Shown here: positions 23,333 to 32,893 of the stretch, in pieces
Position numbering within the stretch: the first letter of the stretch is position 1
How the letters are laid out: each line of letters starts with the position of its first letter
Assembly: GCA_017412085.1 (NCBI GenBank)
Contig: JAFPYS010000015.1
Span: 1-39,410 of the forward strand
Reading direction: 5' to 3'
Source of the DNA: Alphaproteobacteria bacterium
GTDB taxonomy: Bacteria; Pseudomonadota; Alphaproteobacteria; CAAHEQ01; UBA3637
DNA length: 39,410 nt
Notes under the pieces: model-generated
Databases searched by the model: none
Told to the model about the DNA's origin: nothing
What the model saw: the letters and a program-made list of their open reading frames with translations, nothing else
Translations under genes and position numbers: made by a program

Positions 23333-24711
23333 GTCTTATCCCCCTTTAAAACAAGCGCTTTCGCAAAAGCGGAAATGGATCCCGCCCCCAAACATAAAAT
23401 CACATCATTAGGTTGGATTGCTTCTTGTAATGCTTTTTCCAAATTTTCAAATGAAACGAATTGGGTTGGTTTTGTTAAAGCTAATTTTTGAGCAAATTCA
23501 TTGGGTGTTGGCCCTTCATTTTGTGTTTCGCCCGCGGCATAAACATCCGAAACAATAACGGTATCGGCCAACTCAAAAGCATTTAAAAAATCAAAATATA
23601 AATCATGAAAACGTGTCCATCTGTGGGGTTGCCACACAGCAATTAGGCGTCCTTTCACATGAGGTCTAATGGCCGACAATGTTGCCTTGATTTCGTTGGG
23701 ATGGTGTGCGTAGTCGTCGTAAACCAAAGCATTTTTAAATTGACCACGTAAGGTTAATCGACGTTGAATGCCGTCAAAATTTTCAAGAGCTTGTTGGATG
23801 GTTTCGGGTGCAATATGCAAATATAATGCAACGGCGATAGCAGCCAATGCGTTTTGAACGTTGTGTTGCCCCATCATGTGCAGACAGAGATTGTTTAAGT
23901 GGATTTCGGTACCATTTATATTTGCGGTGGCGTCAAAAGAAATGCCGGCGGGAACGACCTGAATGTTTTGTGCGTAAACATCTGCCAAAGGACTTAAGCC
24001 ATAAGTTATGACAGGGCGATCTTTGATGCTTGGCAACAATTCACGTATCACAGGATGGTCCAAACAAACAACGTTTACGCCATAAAAGGCCGTTTGATTA
24101 AGCATTGTTAAAAAGGCAGATTTTTCATGGTCAAACGTTTTATAAAAATCCATGTGTTCCGGATCAATGTTGGTGACGACCGAAATGGTGGAAGGGAGCC
24201 GCAAAAAAGATCCGTCGGATTCATCAGCTTCGGCCACAACCCAATCGCCAGATCCCATCTGCGCATTGGATTGTTTTGAATTTAAAATACCTCCGATGAT
24301 GAAGCTCGGATCCAATTGAGCAGATATTAAAATGCTGGCAATCAAAGAGCTTGTAGTTGTTTTTCCATGCGTCCCTGCGACACAAATACTATGTTTTAAT
24401 TTTAATAATTCGGCCAACATTTCTGAACGGTGCGCAACGGGAATTCGTTTTTGTAGGGCGGCCTTAACCTCTACATTTTCCTTGGTGGCGGTGGAATAAA
24501 CAATGGCATCAGCTTGCTGAATATTTTCTTCTTTTTGTCCGATAAATACCGTAATTCCTTTTGCACGAAGTCGTTTGATGTTGTCATTTTCTGTGCGATC
24601 GGATCCTTGGACAGTGATGCCCAAAGCCTGCACCATTTCTGCGATGGCGCTCATCCCGATGCCGCCAATACCGACAAAATGAACACATGTAAAAGGCAAA
24701 ATAGATTTCAT
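23326..24711 (-). CDS. murC: UDP-N-acetylmuramate--L-alanine ligase
   Basis: A 461-residue Mur ligase that adds L-Ala to UDP-MurNAc. A Rossmann N-terminal domain carries GIGGIGMSAIAEM near residue 15 and GSDRTENDNIKRL, the central ATPase domain has GTHGKTTTSSLIAS near 113 and ADESDGSFL near 173, and the C-terminal domain has YDDYAHHPNEIKATL near 330. Length is normal. The ATG overlaps the murG TGA with AAGGAG just upstream, and murB starts before its stop. Confidence 0.97.
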   Translation of the reverse strand: MKSILPFTCVHFVGIGGIGMSAIAEMVQALGITVQGSDRTENDNIKRLRAKGITVFIGQKEENIQQADAIVYSTATKENVEVKAALQKRIPVAHRSEMLAELLKLKHSICVAGTHGKTTTSSLIASILISAQLDPSFIIGGILNSKQSNAQMGSGDWVVAEADESDGSFLRLPSTISVVTNIDPEHMDFYKTFDHEKSAFLTMLNQTAFYGVNVVCLDHPVIRELLPSIKDRPVITYGLSPLADVYAQNIQVVPAGISFDATANINGTEIHLNNLCLHMMGQHNVQNALAAIAVALYLHIAPETIQQALENFDGIQRRLTLRGQFKNALVYDDYAHHPNEIKATLSAIRPHVKGRLIAVWQPHRWTRFHDLYFDFLNAFELADTVIVSDVYAAGETQNEGPTPNEFAQKLALTKPTQFVSFENLEKALQEAIQPNDVILCLGAGSISAFAKALVLKGDKTC

Positions 24712-25796
24712 TTTGTTGCTCCTTGAATAATATCGTGGATTGATTCTGCAAACCGTTCGGCAGCATCAACAATTGCCAAGGCATGTGCTTTTTGCCCCAT
24801 CTGTTTTAAAGTTTCCGGATTGTCCATCAGAGATTTAATTGTTTGTGCCATTTGATCTGCATCAAAATCTTTTTGTTCAACAACCCATCCACCGCCAGCA
24901 TTTTCCAGTTCTTTTGCGTTGGCGACTTGGTGGTTGTCTGCGGCTGTTGGCAGAGGAACAATGATAGCGGGACGTCCCACAATCATAACTTCTGTTAATG
25001 TGCCGGCGCCGCCACGACCAATAACTAAATGTGCTTCACTTAAAAGGTCTGGCATGTTTTTAAAGAAGGGCGCAATAGTAAGGGAATTAAAGCCGGCATC
25101 AGCATAAGCCTGTTTCAGTTTGTCTTCATCTTCGGGACGTGCTTGTTGTGTCAATTTAATTTTGGCACGATATTCTGGGGGCAGTTTTTTCAAAACATCG
25201 GGGATGTGATCACTGAAAAAATGTGCACCTTGACTGCCGCCAAACACCAATAAATTAAATGTGTCATTTGGTGCAAATGGAGCATTTTGTTTTTCCAAAA
25301 TCGGCGCCCGTACAGGTTGCCCCACATGAAGTGTTGGGACGTTTTTGGGAACGCGTTCCACATGGGGAAAAGAGGTTGCAATCATCCGTGTGCCATTTGC
25401 AGCAACTCGATTTGCGCGACCCAAAATGGCATTTTGTTCGTGTAAAATAACGGGAAGACGTAGCATTTTAGCACTCATTACGGTTGGCAAGGAAGCATAT
25501 CCACCGAATCCAACAACCACTGCTGGTTTTAATTTTGCCAGCAATTTCATGGCTTGCCACGATCCAATCCAAAGTTTAAATAAGGCGGCGATTTTGCCGA
25601 AAATGGAACGTCCTGTGACGGATTCGGCGGCCAAATGATATGTTTCAACTTCTGGTAAATTTTGGAAAGCATTGCCTCTTTTGTCGGTAATAAAGACAAC
25701 GTGATATCCTTTTTCCACTAACTTGGCCGCCACGCTTTGTGCCGGGAAAATGTGGCCACCGGTACCACCTGTTGTCAGGACGATTGTTTGTGTCAT
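24708..25796 (-). CDS. murG: Lipid II synthase MurG
   Basis: A 362-residue GT28 glycosyltransferase that adds GlcNAc from UDP-GlcNAc to lipid I at the inner face of the membrane, making lipid II. TTGGTGGHIFPAQSVA is the first Gly-rich loop (residues 8-23). GFGGYASLPTVMSA near 95, HEQNAILGRANR near 118, FGGSQGAHFFSD near 185 and the donor-site GRGGAGTLTEVMIVGRPAI near 260 are all typical. The ATG overlaps the ftsW TGA. Confidence 0.97.
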   Translation of the reverse strand: MTQTIVLTTGGTGGHIFPAQSVAAKLVEKGYHVVFITDKRGNAFQNLPEVETYHLAAESVTGRSIFGKIAALFKLWIGSWQAMKLLAKLKPAVVVGFGGYASLPTVMSAKMLRLPVILHEQNAILGRANRVAANGTRMIATSFPHVERVPKNVPTLHVGQPVRAPILEKQNAPFAPNDTFNLLVFGGSQGAHFFSDHIPDVLKKLPPEYRAKIKLTQQARPEDEDKLKQAYADAGFNSLTIAPFFKNMPDLLSEAHLVIGRGGAGTLTEVMIVGRPAIIVPLPTAADNHQVANAKELENAGGGWVVEQKDFDADQMAQTIKSLMDNPETLKQMGQKAHALAIVDAAERFAESIHDIIQGATK

Positions 25797-26914
25797 TCTA
25801 GCCCCCTTGAAAAAGTTTGTCGTTTTGTTAATGCCAAAATAAGTCCGAACGCGAAAGACATGGAAACAAGTGAAGATCCACCATATGAAATGAGTGGCAA
25901 AGTCATGCCTTTTGTCGGAATCAAATTTAATGTAGAACTTAAATTAACGATGGCTTGAGCGGCGATCTGTGTGATAAGTCCGCCGACCGCCAATTGAACA
26001 AAATAATTGTTGTTTTGACGAATAAGCTTGGCGCCTTTATAAACAATATACATAAAGGTAAGCACGATCACGCTAGACAAAATAAAGCCAAATTCTTCAG
26101 CAGAAACCGCCATAATAAAATCTGTATGCGCATCGGGCAATGTGTATTTAACAACCCCTTCGCCAGGACCTTTTCCAAACCACCCCGCTGTTTTTAAAGT
26201 TTCCATAGATTGTCGTACCTGATAGGCATTTTCGGTTGTTGGATGTAAAAAGATTTCTATTCTGTGTCGGACGTGTTCCAATAAAAAATACGCGGCAGGA
26301 ATCAGCGAGGCGCCAGCAACGGCCAGGGGGGCAATGATTTTCCATGAGATACCCGATAAAAATAATTCGATACCAAAGATGGCTGTCACGGTTAAAATCA
26401 TTCCGAAGTCGGGCTGCAAGTAAAGCAACAGCACGGTTAAAAAATATGTTCCCCAAGCCAATAATCCACCGCGAGATTTACGCATTAACTTTCCTCTGGC
26501 AAGCAGCCACCCGGTAACGATGGCAAAGGCTGGTTTTGCAAATTCCGATGGTTGGACAGAAATGCCGGCAATATTAATCCATCTGGCCGCGCCTTGAAAG
26601 CGTGTGCCAAACACCAAAACGGCCATCATTCCAAAAATGGAACCAACAAACACAAGAAAGCTTAATCGGCGGGCAAATTTAACAGGTAGCAGCGCTGTTC
26701 CAATTAAAATTAAGATGCCGACAGGCATAAACATCAAGTGTTTGTAAACGAAATATGACCATTCATAATTACGCCGTTCTGCCACAACAGGGCCCGCCGC
26801 AAAAGTTAAAAACAATCCGAAAAACATTAAAATAAGTGCGCTGTACAAAATGCCGCGGTCAAGACTGCGAAATTCTGTAAGAATATTTTTTTTCAGCGTA
26901 CTTATCAGCTTCAT
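25793..26914 (-). CDS. ftsW: SEDS peptidoglycan glycosyltransferase FtsW
   Basis: A 373-residue SEDS-family polymerase with about ten membrane spans that builds septal glycan from lipid II with FtsI. RSLDRGILYSALILMFFGL opens the first span. FQGAARWINIAGISVQPSEFAKPA near residue 110, the loop with PDAHTDFIMAVSAEEFGFI near 265 and the final TKGMTLPLISYGGSS near 330 are the SEDS hallmarks. I chose the ATG at 26914, two bases after mraY, with GAGGT upstream; a longer reading would start inside mraY. murD, normally between mraY and ftsW, is absent. Confidence 0.96.
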   Translation of the reverse strand: MKLISTLKKNILTEFRSLDRGILYSALILMFFGLFLTFAAGPVVAERRNYEWSYFVYKHLMFMPVGILILIGTALLPVKFARRLSFLVFVGSIFGMMAVLVFGTRFQGAARWINIAGISVQPSEFAKPAFAIVTGWLLARGKLMRKSRGGLLAWGTYFLTVLLLYLQPDFGMILTVTAIFGIELFLSGISWKIIAPLAVAGASLIPAAYFLLEHVRHRIEIFLHPTTENAYQVRQSMETLKTAGWFGKGPGEGVVKYTLPDAHTDFIMAVSAEEFGFILSSVIVLTFMYIVYKGAKLIRQNNNYFVQLAVGGLITQIAAQAIVNLSSTLNLIPTKGMTLPLISYGGSSLVSMSFAFGLILALTKRQTFSRGLE

Positions 26915-26916
26915 AA

Positions 26917-28002
26917 TTACCTCAACTTCAATGTAGCCAAGGCCATCAAAGCCAAGACAATGGAAATGATCCAAAAGCGTGTGACAACAGTTGTTTCGCT
27001 CCATCCCATTTTTTCAAAGTGATGATGAATTGGAGCCATCAAAAAGACGCGTTTGCCACGCCATTTGTATGAGCCCACCTGAATCATAACGGATAATGCT
27101 TCCACCACAAAAATAGCTCCCGCAATCGCCAAAACAATTTCGTGTTTGGTGGCCACAGAAAGGGCACCCAAAAAACCACCCAAAGCCAACGAGCCCGTGT
27201 CACCCATAAAAACTTGGGCGGGATGAGCGTTGTACCACAAAAAGCCCAGTGTTGCCCCGATAATGGCGCAACATAAAATAGCAATTTCGCCCGCGCCCGG
27301 GATATACGCAATTTGCAAATATTCAGAGTAGTCTGTACGGCCTGAAACATAAGCAATTACCGTGAAAACTAATGTGCACATAATTACCGGAAAACTGACC
27401 AAACCATCCAATCCATCCGTCAAATTAACCGAATTGGCGGCCCCGACCATAACGAACATGGCAAACGGAATATAAAAATAGCCAAGATCAATTAAAATGT
27501 TTTTAAAGAAAGGAATAGTAAGAGTCGTTTGTGTGGATGAATCGGCTAAATACATCATGCCCATGCAAGCAATAAAAGCTAAAGCAAATTCAATTAATAG
27601 CCGAGTTTTCCCCTTGACGCCCCCATTGCTGTTATGGTGTGTTAATTTTAAATAATCATCTGTGGCGCCGATAATCCCAAATCCCCAAAAAATGGCCAAT
27701 AAAATCCATACGTAAGGATTTGTCCATGGAGAGCATAGTAGCGTTGCAAAGGTGGCGCTTAATAAAATCATCAGGCCGCCCATAGTTGGGGTTCCTTTCT
27801 TCGCCAGATGGGTTTGGGGGCCGCATTCGCGAATGGGTTGTCCTTCGCCCTCTTTGCTTTTGAGCCAGTGGATAATGCGAGGGCCAATCCACAAGGTCAA
27901 AAAGAAAGCAACAAGCAATGCGCAGCCCATCAAAAATGTGTGATATCTGAAGACGTTTAACACGCCCAATACATTAGATAATTTTGATAAGTAAAAAAGC
28001 AT
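26917..28002 (-). CDS. mraY: Phospho-MurNAc-pentapeptide transferase MraY
   Basis: A 361-residue membrane enzyme with ten spans that loads the MurNAc-pentapeptide phosphate onto undecaprenyl phosphate, forming lipid I. KKGTPTMGGLMILLS near residue 68, the Asp pair GATDDYLKLTH near 115, the NSVNLTDGLDGL nucleotide loop near 190 and MAPIHHHFEKMGWSE near 322 are all in place, so the active site is complete. The ATG lies one base after the murE/murF stop with AAAGGAG upstream, and ftsW starts two bases downstream. Confidence 0.97.
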   Translation of the reverse strand: MLFYLSKLSNVLGVLNVFRYHTFLMGCALLVAFFLTLWIGPRIIHWLKSKEGEGQPIRECGPQTHLAKKGTPTMGGLMILLSATFATLLCSPWTNPYVWILLAIFWGFGIIGATDDYLKLTHHNSNGGVKGKTRLLIEFALAFIACMGMMYLADSSTQTTLTIPFFKNILIDLGYFYIPFAMFVMVGAANSVNLTDGLDGLVSFPVIMCTLVFTVIAYVSGRTDYSEYLQIAYIPGAGEIAILCCAIIGATLGFLWYNAHPAQVFMGDTGSLALGGFLGALSVATKHEIVLAIAGAIFVVEALSVMIQVGSYKWRGKRVFLMAPIHHHFEKMGWSETTVVTRFWIISIVLALMALATLKLR

Positions 28003-28003
28003 A

Positions 28004-30799
28004 TCATTCTCCTTTTAATTTTTGAATAAGCAGATCCAACCTTGTGCCGTGGGAAGCTTTGAAAAGGACCCAATCTCCATCTTGCAAGTCGTGTTTCAAA
28101 ATATCCACAAGATCTGTTGCAGATAAAACTTTTGCACCTTGCATATCGGGGGAGGTAAGATCAAAGACCTGGCTCATGAACGGACCTACCGCATACAATT
28201 TGTTGATGTTATTTTGCTCCAAGTATTGCAGCATGTCAAGATGCATTTGCTGGGATTTTTCGCCTAATTCCAACATATCTCCTAACACAGCAATTTTATT
28301 TCCTTTTCGTAACCCCAAAGCGCGTATGCTGGCCGCCATGGATACGGGATTTGCATTATAAGCGTCATCAATCAAATGCACAGTTTTTTGTCCGATGGTA
28401 CACGTATAACATTGACCACGACCTTGGATAGGAAGCAAGGTTTGCAGATCTTGAATGGCTTGTTCCACGCTGGCTCCAATGGCGTCGATCGTTGCCAAAA
28501 CACCCAAAGAATTTAAAGCAAAATGGGCGCCAACAAAATTAATATTGTATTCTAATTTTTCTCCATGCCACATAGCTTTTACGTGTGTCTTTTCTCCATT
28601 TAAAACGGCAGAAAGCAACTGGAAGTCGGCTCGTTCATTTTGTCCAAAACGAATGATTTTTTTAAGCCCTGCCGCGGTGGCGGTGTCTGCCAAAAATTGG
28701 TATTGCGGATCATCAATATTTAAAACAATGGTGCCCTCTTTGTTTTGGTAGTCCAGAATATGAATTTTTTCCGCCGCAATTGCACGTGTGTCCGGGAAAT
28801 ATTCTTGATGTGCGGGGGCAATGTTGGTGATCAAGGTGACGTTTGGACGAACAAAATCTGATAATTCAACCATCTCTCTTGGATGACTGATACCCATTTC
28901 AATAACGGCATATTGAGTGTCGGCAGGCATGTTGGACAGCGTAAACGGAACCCCCAGATTGTTGTTAAAATTCTTTTGGGTTGCGTGTGTTTTCCCCTGT
29001 TTGGATAAACAGGCGGATAACATTTCTTTTGTGCTTGTTTTACCGCAGCTGCCGGTAATACCCACAACCATTGCTTCTGTGCGCATGCGGGCAAAGCGCG
29101 CCAAAGCTTCCAATGCCTTCAAAGTGTCGGGCACAATAATTTGATTGCTTGGCAAGAGGTCCTCAACTTTATGATCAACAATGCAAGCACATGCGCCTTT
29201 TTCAAGTGCTTGATGCACATACTGATGTCCATCATTTTTTTCTGTCTTCAAAGCAACAAAAATATCTCCCAATTGGACGGATCGAGAATCAAAAACAACG
29301 CCAAAGGCATAAATGTTTTTATCAACAGCGGTATTAAGTGCCATTTGTAATTCCGATGCGTTCCACAAGGGTTTTTGTGTCATTGTTTTTAAAATTAATT
29401 GTGCCTCAATTTTATCATTAAACGGATAATTGACTCCTTGGATCATTTGGCCTGATTCATGTCCTTTACCGGCCAACACTAAAATATCCCCAGTTTGTAA
29501 ATTTTGGATGGCAGCAAGGATTGCTTCGCGCCGATTTTCATATTCTTTTCCTTTAGGGCAAGCCTCTTTGATTGCGGCGCGGATAGGCGCAGGATCTTCG
29601 TTGCGGGGATTATCATCTGTGATGTATACATAATCGGCAAGACGGTTGGCGATTTCTCCCATTTGAGGACGTTTGCCGGTGTCGCGGTTACCACCACACC
29701 CAAATAGACAATGCAATTTGTTTTTCGTATGCGCTCTTAAGGACAAAAGGATACGTTCAAGGGCGTCCGGCGTGTGGGCATAATCAACAAAAACCTGAGC
29801 CCCATTTTGTGTTGTGCCGACCAGCTCCAATCGACCTGCCGGTGGCGTGAGATTATTTAAAGTTGGGGCAATTTCTTGCCATGATTTTCCAAGTCCCATG
29901 CACAAACCGACGGCGGTTAAAACGTTGTAAGCTTGAAAATCTCCGTAAATTTTTAAGGAAACTTCATGTGCTTTTCCATCGACTTGAATTGTTAAATCCT
30001 GGCCGTCTAAAGTGGCTGTTTGTTTTACAAGTTTTAAAGTTTCTCCATTTTTTCCATACGAGACGATTTTAAGATTTCTTTCTAGACAGATCTTTTTTAA
30101 AAAGTCATATTCTGGAACATCTGCATTTAAAACTGCCGTTCCATTTTCTTGAATATAATCGGAAAAAAGTTTTGCTTTGGCGGCAAGATAATTTTCCATT
30201 GTTTTATGATAATCCAAGTGATCGCGCGTTAGATTTGTAAAGGCGCCGGCGACAAGAAGGTTTCCCGCCAAGCGATCCTGATCCAACCCATGACTGGACG
30301 CTTCCATAGCAACGGCTTGAAGTCCGTTATCTTGCAACAGATGGAGCGTTTTATTTAAAGTGACGGCATCTGGGGTTGTCATGCTGCCTTCGATGTTGAC
30401 AGATGGAGAAGCCACGCCAACGGTACCCATGCTGGCCGTTTGTGTTCCAAGCTGATTCATAATTTCGGCAACATAGTAGACGGTGGAAGTTTTACCATTT
30501 GTTCCGGTTACAGCAACCTTTTTTAATTGTTCAGAGGGATAGAGTTGCGTGGCAATTTTTGTTAAAATCAAACGAGGATTTTTCACCTTGATAACGGGAA
30601 TTTCGGAATGGATATCTTGGTCTGTTAAAATGGCGGTGGCACCATTTTGAATCGCCTCTGGGATAAAGTCAGCCCCATTAACTTTGGTTCCTTTTAGAGC
30701 ACAAAAAATATCGCCCTTTTGAACTTCGGAAGCCTTTTCTGTAATACCCGAAAATTCAATATTTGGAATATCTTCATTTAATATGTCATGCAGCTTCAT
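28004..30799 (-). CDS. murE/murF: Bifunctional MurE-MurF ligase fusion
   Basis: A 931-residue fusion of two consecutive Mur ligases. Residues 1-472 are MurE, which adds meso-diaminopimelate: ATP loop GTNGKTST at 99-106 and the DAP-specific DNPR at 396-399, with GKGHESGQ near 445. Residues 473-931 are MurF, which adds D-Ala-D-Ala: the N-terminal DSRSVQLGDIFVAL near 504, ATP loop GITGSCGKTST at 580-590 and DDAYNANPVSM near 825. The two halves run in one frame with no stop. A Met codon at 29383 (residue 473) sits at the joint but has no ribosome site upstream, so separate MurF translation is unlikely. The ATG overlaps the ftsI TGA and mraY starts one base after the stop. Both active sites look complete. 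Confidence 0.95.
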   Translation of the reverse strand: MKLHDILNEDIPNIEFSGITEKASEVQKGDIFCALKGTKVNGADFIPEAIQNGATAILTDQDIHSEIPVIKVKNPRLILTKIATQLYPSEQLKKVAVTGTNGKTSTVYYVAEIMNQLGTQTASMGTVGVASPSVNIEGSMTTPDAVTLNKTLHLLQDNGLQAVAMEASSHGLDQDRLAGNLLVAGAFTNLTRDHLDYHKTMENYLAAKAKLFSDYIQENGTAVLNADVPEYDFLKKICLERNLKIVSYGKNGETLKLVKQTATLDGQDLTIQVDGKAHEVSLKIYGDFQAYNVLTAVGLCMGLGKSWQEIAPTLNNLTPPAGRLELVGTTQNGAQVFVDYAHTPDALERILLSLRAHTKNKLHCLFGCGGNRDTGKRPQMGEIANRLADYVYITDDNPRNEDPAPIRAAIKEACPKGKEYENRREAILAAIQNLQTGDILVLAGKGHESGQMIQGVNYPFNDKIEAQLILKTMTQKPLWNASELQMALNTAVDKNIYAFGVVFDSRSVQLGDIFVALKTEKNDGHQYVHQALEKGACACIVDHKVEDLLPSNQIIVPDTLKALEALARFARMRTEAMVVGITGSCGKTSTKEMLSACLSKQGKTHATQKNFNNNLGVPFTLSNMPADTQYAVIEMGISHPREMVELSDFVRPNVTLITNIAPAHQEYFPDTRAIAAEKIHILDYQNKEGTIVLNIDDPQYQFLADTATAAGLKKIIRFGQNERADFQLLSAVLNGEKTHVKAMWHGEKLEYNINFVGAHFALNSLGVLATIDAIGASVEQAIQDLQTLLPIQGRGQCYTCTIGQKTVHLIDDAYNANPVSMAASIRALGLRKGNKIAVLGDMLELGEKSQQMHLDMLQYLEQNNINKLYAVGPFMSQVFDLTSPDMQGAKVLSATDLVDILKHDLQDGDWVLFKASHGTRLDLLIQKLKGE

Positions 30800-32547
30800 T
30801 CTTTTTTCTTCCTTCCGTTTTTAATTAAAGAAATATCAATTGATTTTTGAACAAACTCTGGCGGTTGATAATCAAACACTGGGGCGATGTTCAAATAAGG
30901 CGCAATCTCGTTAATGATATTCAATCCAACCATCTTTGCATTCCAACCAGCGTTGTTAAACATAAAGGTCTCTTTAATTCCTTTGGGGTTTAAAAGAGTG
31001 ACCTGTACAGCATATTTGGGATCGTTGACGGGGAAAACGCCCACAAAACTTGTGCGAACTTTATCGGTGTTGTAGCCATGCCCTTCTTTCATGTTGGCAG
31101 TACCTGTTTTCCCTCCGACGGCGTAATGTTTGGCCGGATTTTTTGTCCATGGATCCCAATTGATGACCGCCCACATCATGTGACGTAATTGTTCAGAGAT
31201 AACATTGTCCAATACTTGAGTAGTTGCTTTGTTTTTATTGCCATCCTTAATGAAGGTGGGTGTGTTGTAAAATCCCCCATTTGTTAAAGCGGCCACACCC
31301 GCCAGAAGATGCAGTGGCGTGACCGCGATACCATAACCAAACGAGACGTTGACGCTTTCAATTTCCGCCCATTTATCCTTGGTGTTATATAAGGGGGTGC
31401 CTCGCTCAGGTAGAGGAATTGACAACTTGTCATACATATTAAATTTCTTCAAAAAATCACGTTGTTTTTCATAACCCGCTTGTAATGCAATTTTTGCAGA
31501 TCCAATGTTGGATGAATGAATCAAAACTTCGGTAACGGTTAAAGGCCTGTTTTGACCGTGAAAATCTTCAACTGTTTTTTTGCCCACTTTGAGAGGGTGA
31601 GAAGCATCAACTTTGTCGGTTATTTTAATGACTTTGTTTTCAAGCGCCATAGCTGTGTTAAATAATTTAAACACAGAACCAAATTCATATACACCAAGCG
31701 TTGGCATATTGAACCGAGCAGAGGTATCTTTTCCGGCGGGGACTTCTGGATCATAATCCGGTAAGGACACACTGGCCAACATTTCGCCCGTATTGATATC
31801 TATTACCATCCCCAGCCCGCCTTCGGCCTTGTATTTTTGAATGCCGTTTTTTAAGTTCGTGCGAACCATTTCTTGAACAGAAACGTCCAAAGACAACTGA
31901 ATTTCGTGTTCTTTTAGATCTTCGTCATAGGCCTTTTCAATGCCCGCAATACCCACATTATCGATGTTAACTCCTCCCAAAATATGAGAGAATAAAGCTC
32001 CTTGTGGATAAGCGCGTTTGTTGACCGCTTCATAAGTTAAAAAGTGATATCCAAGCCAGTTAATAGCTTCCAATTCTTTTGGTGTTGCGCCGCGTTTGAT
32101 ATATTTAAAATTGCTGTCTGATGTTAATTTTTCCAACAGTTCAGATTCTTTAACGCCTTCCAATTTTGTGGCTAATTGATGAGCTACTTCCTTTGGATCT
32201 TTAACTTTTGTTGGATTCACGGAAATATCCCAAGACGTGAGCGTTGTAGCAAGGACGGTACCATTCCTGTCCACAATATTGTAGCGAGGTAAATTTTCTT
32301 CTATGTGCCATGTTGTTGATTTCGTTGGACGTTTATTGTAATTTAACACCGTCAGATAAAACAACCGTCCCCACACGATACACAGGCAGAAAATAAAAAT
32401 GACGGCGGCTAAAATCATGCGGCCAGAAGCGGTCTTCAAACTTTTTTGTGTGGCGGCATCCATATAGCGTTCTTTTTCACGCTTAGGGGCGGGAATTTCT
32501 TGGCAAGGCACATAGAAGAGGGCGACTTTTTTTCTATGAAAAATCAT
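30796..32547 (-). CDS. ftsI: Septal peptidoglycan transpeptidase FtsI (PBP3)
   Basis: A 583-residue class B penicillin-binding protein that cross-links septal peptidoglycan with FtsW. A cytoplasmic N-terminus of about 45 residues precedes one membrane span (about 44-66), the pedestal domain with DRNGTVLATTLTSWDISVNP near 95, and the transpeptidase domain. The active-site Ser lies in EFGSVFKLF near 295, the SxN motif is HSSNIGSAKIA near 347 and the KTG motif is GGKTGTANM near 472. The ATG at 32547 lies inside ftsL (14-base overlap) with GCGAGG upstream. Confidence 0.96.
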   Translation of the reverse strand: MIFHRKKVALFYVPCQEIPAPKREKERYMDAATQKSLKTASGRMILAAVIFIFCLCIVWGRLFYLTVLNYNKRPTKSTTWHIEENLPRYNIVDRNGTVLATTLTSWDISVNPTKVKDPKEVAHQLATKLEGVKESELLEKLTSDSNFKYIKRGATPKELEAINWLGYHFLTYEAVNKRAYPQGALFSHILGGVNIDNVGIAGIEKAYDEDLKEHEIQLSLDVSVQEMVRTNLKNGIQKYKAEGGLGMVIDINTGEMLASVSLPDYDPEVPAGKDTSARFNMPTLGVYEFGSVFKLFNTAMALENKVIKITDKVDASHPLKVGKKTVEDFHGQNRPLTVTEVLIHSSNIGSAKIALQAGYEKQRDFLKKFNMYDKLSIPLPERGTPLYNTKDKWAEIESVNVSFGYGIAVTPLHLLAGVAALTNGGFYNTPTFIKDGNKNKATTQVLDNVISEQLRHMMWAVINWDPWTKNPAKHYAVGGKTGTANMKEGHGYNTDKVRTSFVGVFPVNDPKYAVQVTLLNPKGIKETFMFNNAGWNAKMVGLNIINEIAPYLNIAPVFDYQPPEFVQKSIDISLIKNGRKKKE

Positions 32548-32893
32548 TTGGTACCTCGCTTGATTCTCTTATAGGCAGGACTTCTTCGCTAAAGGGTTTA
32601 ACTGGCGGAACAGGAACGGGTGTTAATTCCACATCGTCGGGTGAAATAACTTGTTTGACATCAATGCGTTTCACAGAGCTTTCTGAAATAAGATGTCTTA
32701 ATCTGGATGGTTCGGTTAAAACCGCCCAATCAGCCTTGAGCGTATGGATTTCTTTCATGTCGGCTAAAATTTCATTTGTAAGACTGTTTAATTCTTTTTC
32801 ATATTCTACCACACGTTGCTTCATCAGGAACAGCCCAATTCCGATTCCAATCGCAAGGACAAGCAAAATTAAATTGATAAGCCATTGTTTCAT
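32534..32893 (-). CDS. ftsL: Cell division protein FtsL
   Basis: A 119-residue bitopic protein of the FtsQLB complex that activates FtsWI. A short N-terminus, one membrane span (about residues 5-23) and a periplasmic coiled coil (KQRVVEYEKELNSLTNEIL) lead to the conserved LKADWAVLTEPSRLRHLI stretch near 65, typical of alphaproteobacterial FtsL. A proline-rich tail of about 30 residues follows. The ATG overlaps the rsmH TGA. Identification rests on the Trp-x-x-Leu-x-x-Pro stretch and position between rsmH and ftsI. Confidence 0.9.
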   Translation of the reverse strand: MKQWLINLILLVLAIGIGIGLFLMKQRVVEYEKELNSLTNEILADMKEIHTLKADWAVLTEPSRLRHLISESSVKRIDVKQVISPDDVELTPVPVPPVKPFSEEVLPIRESSEVPNDFS

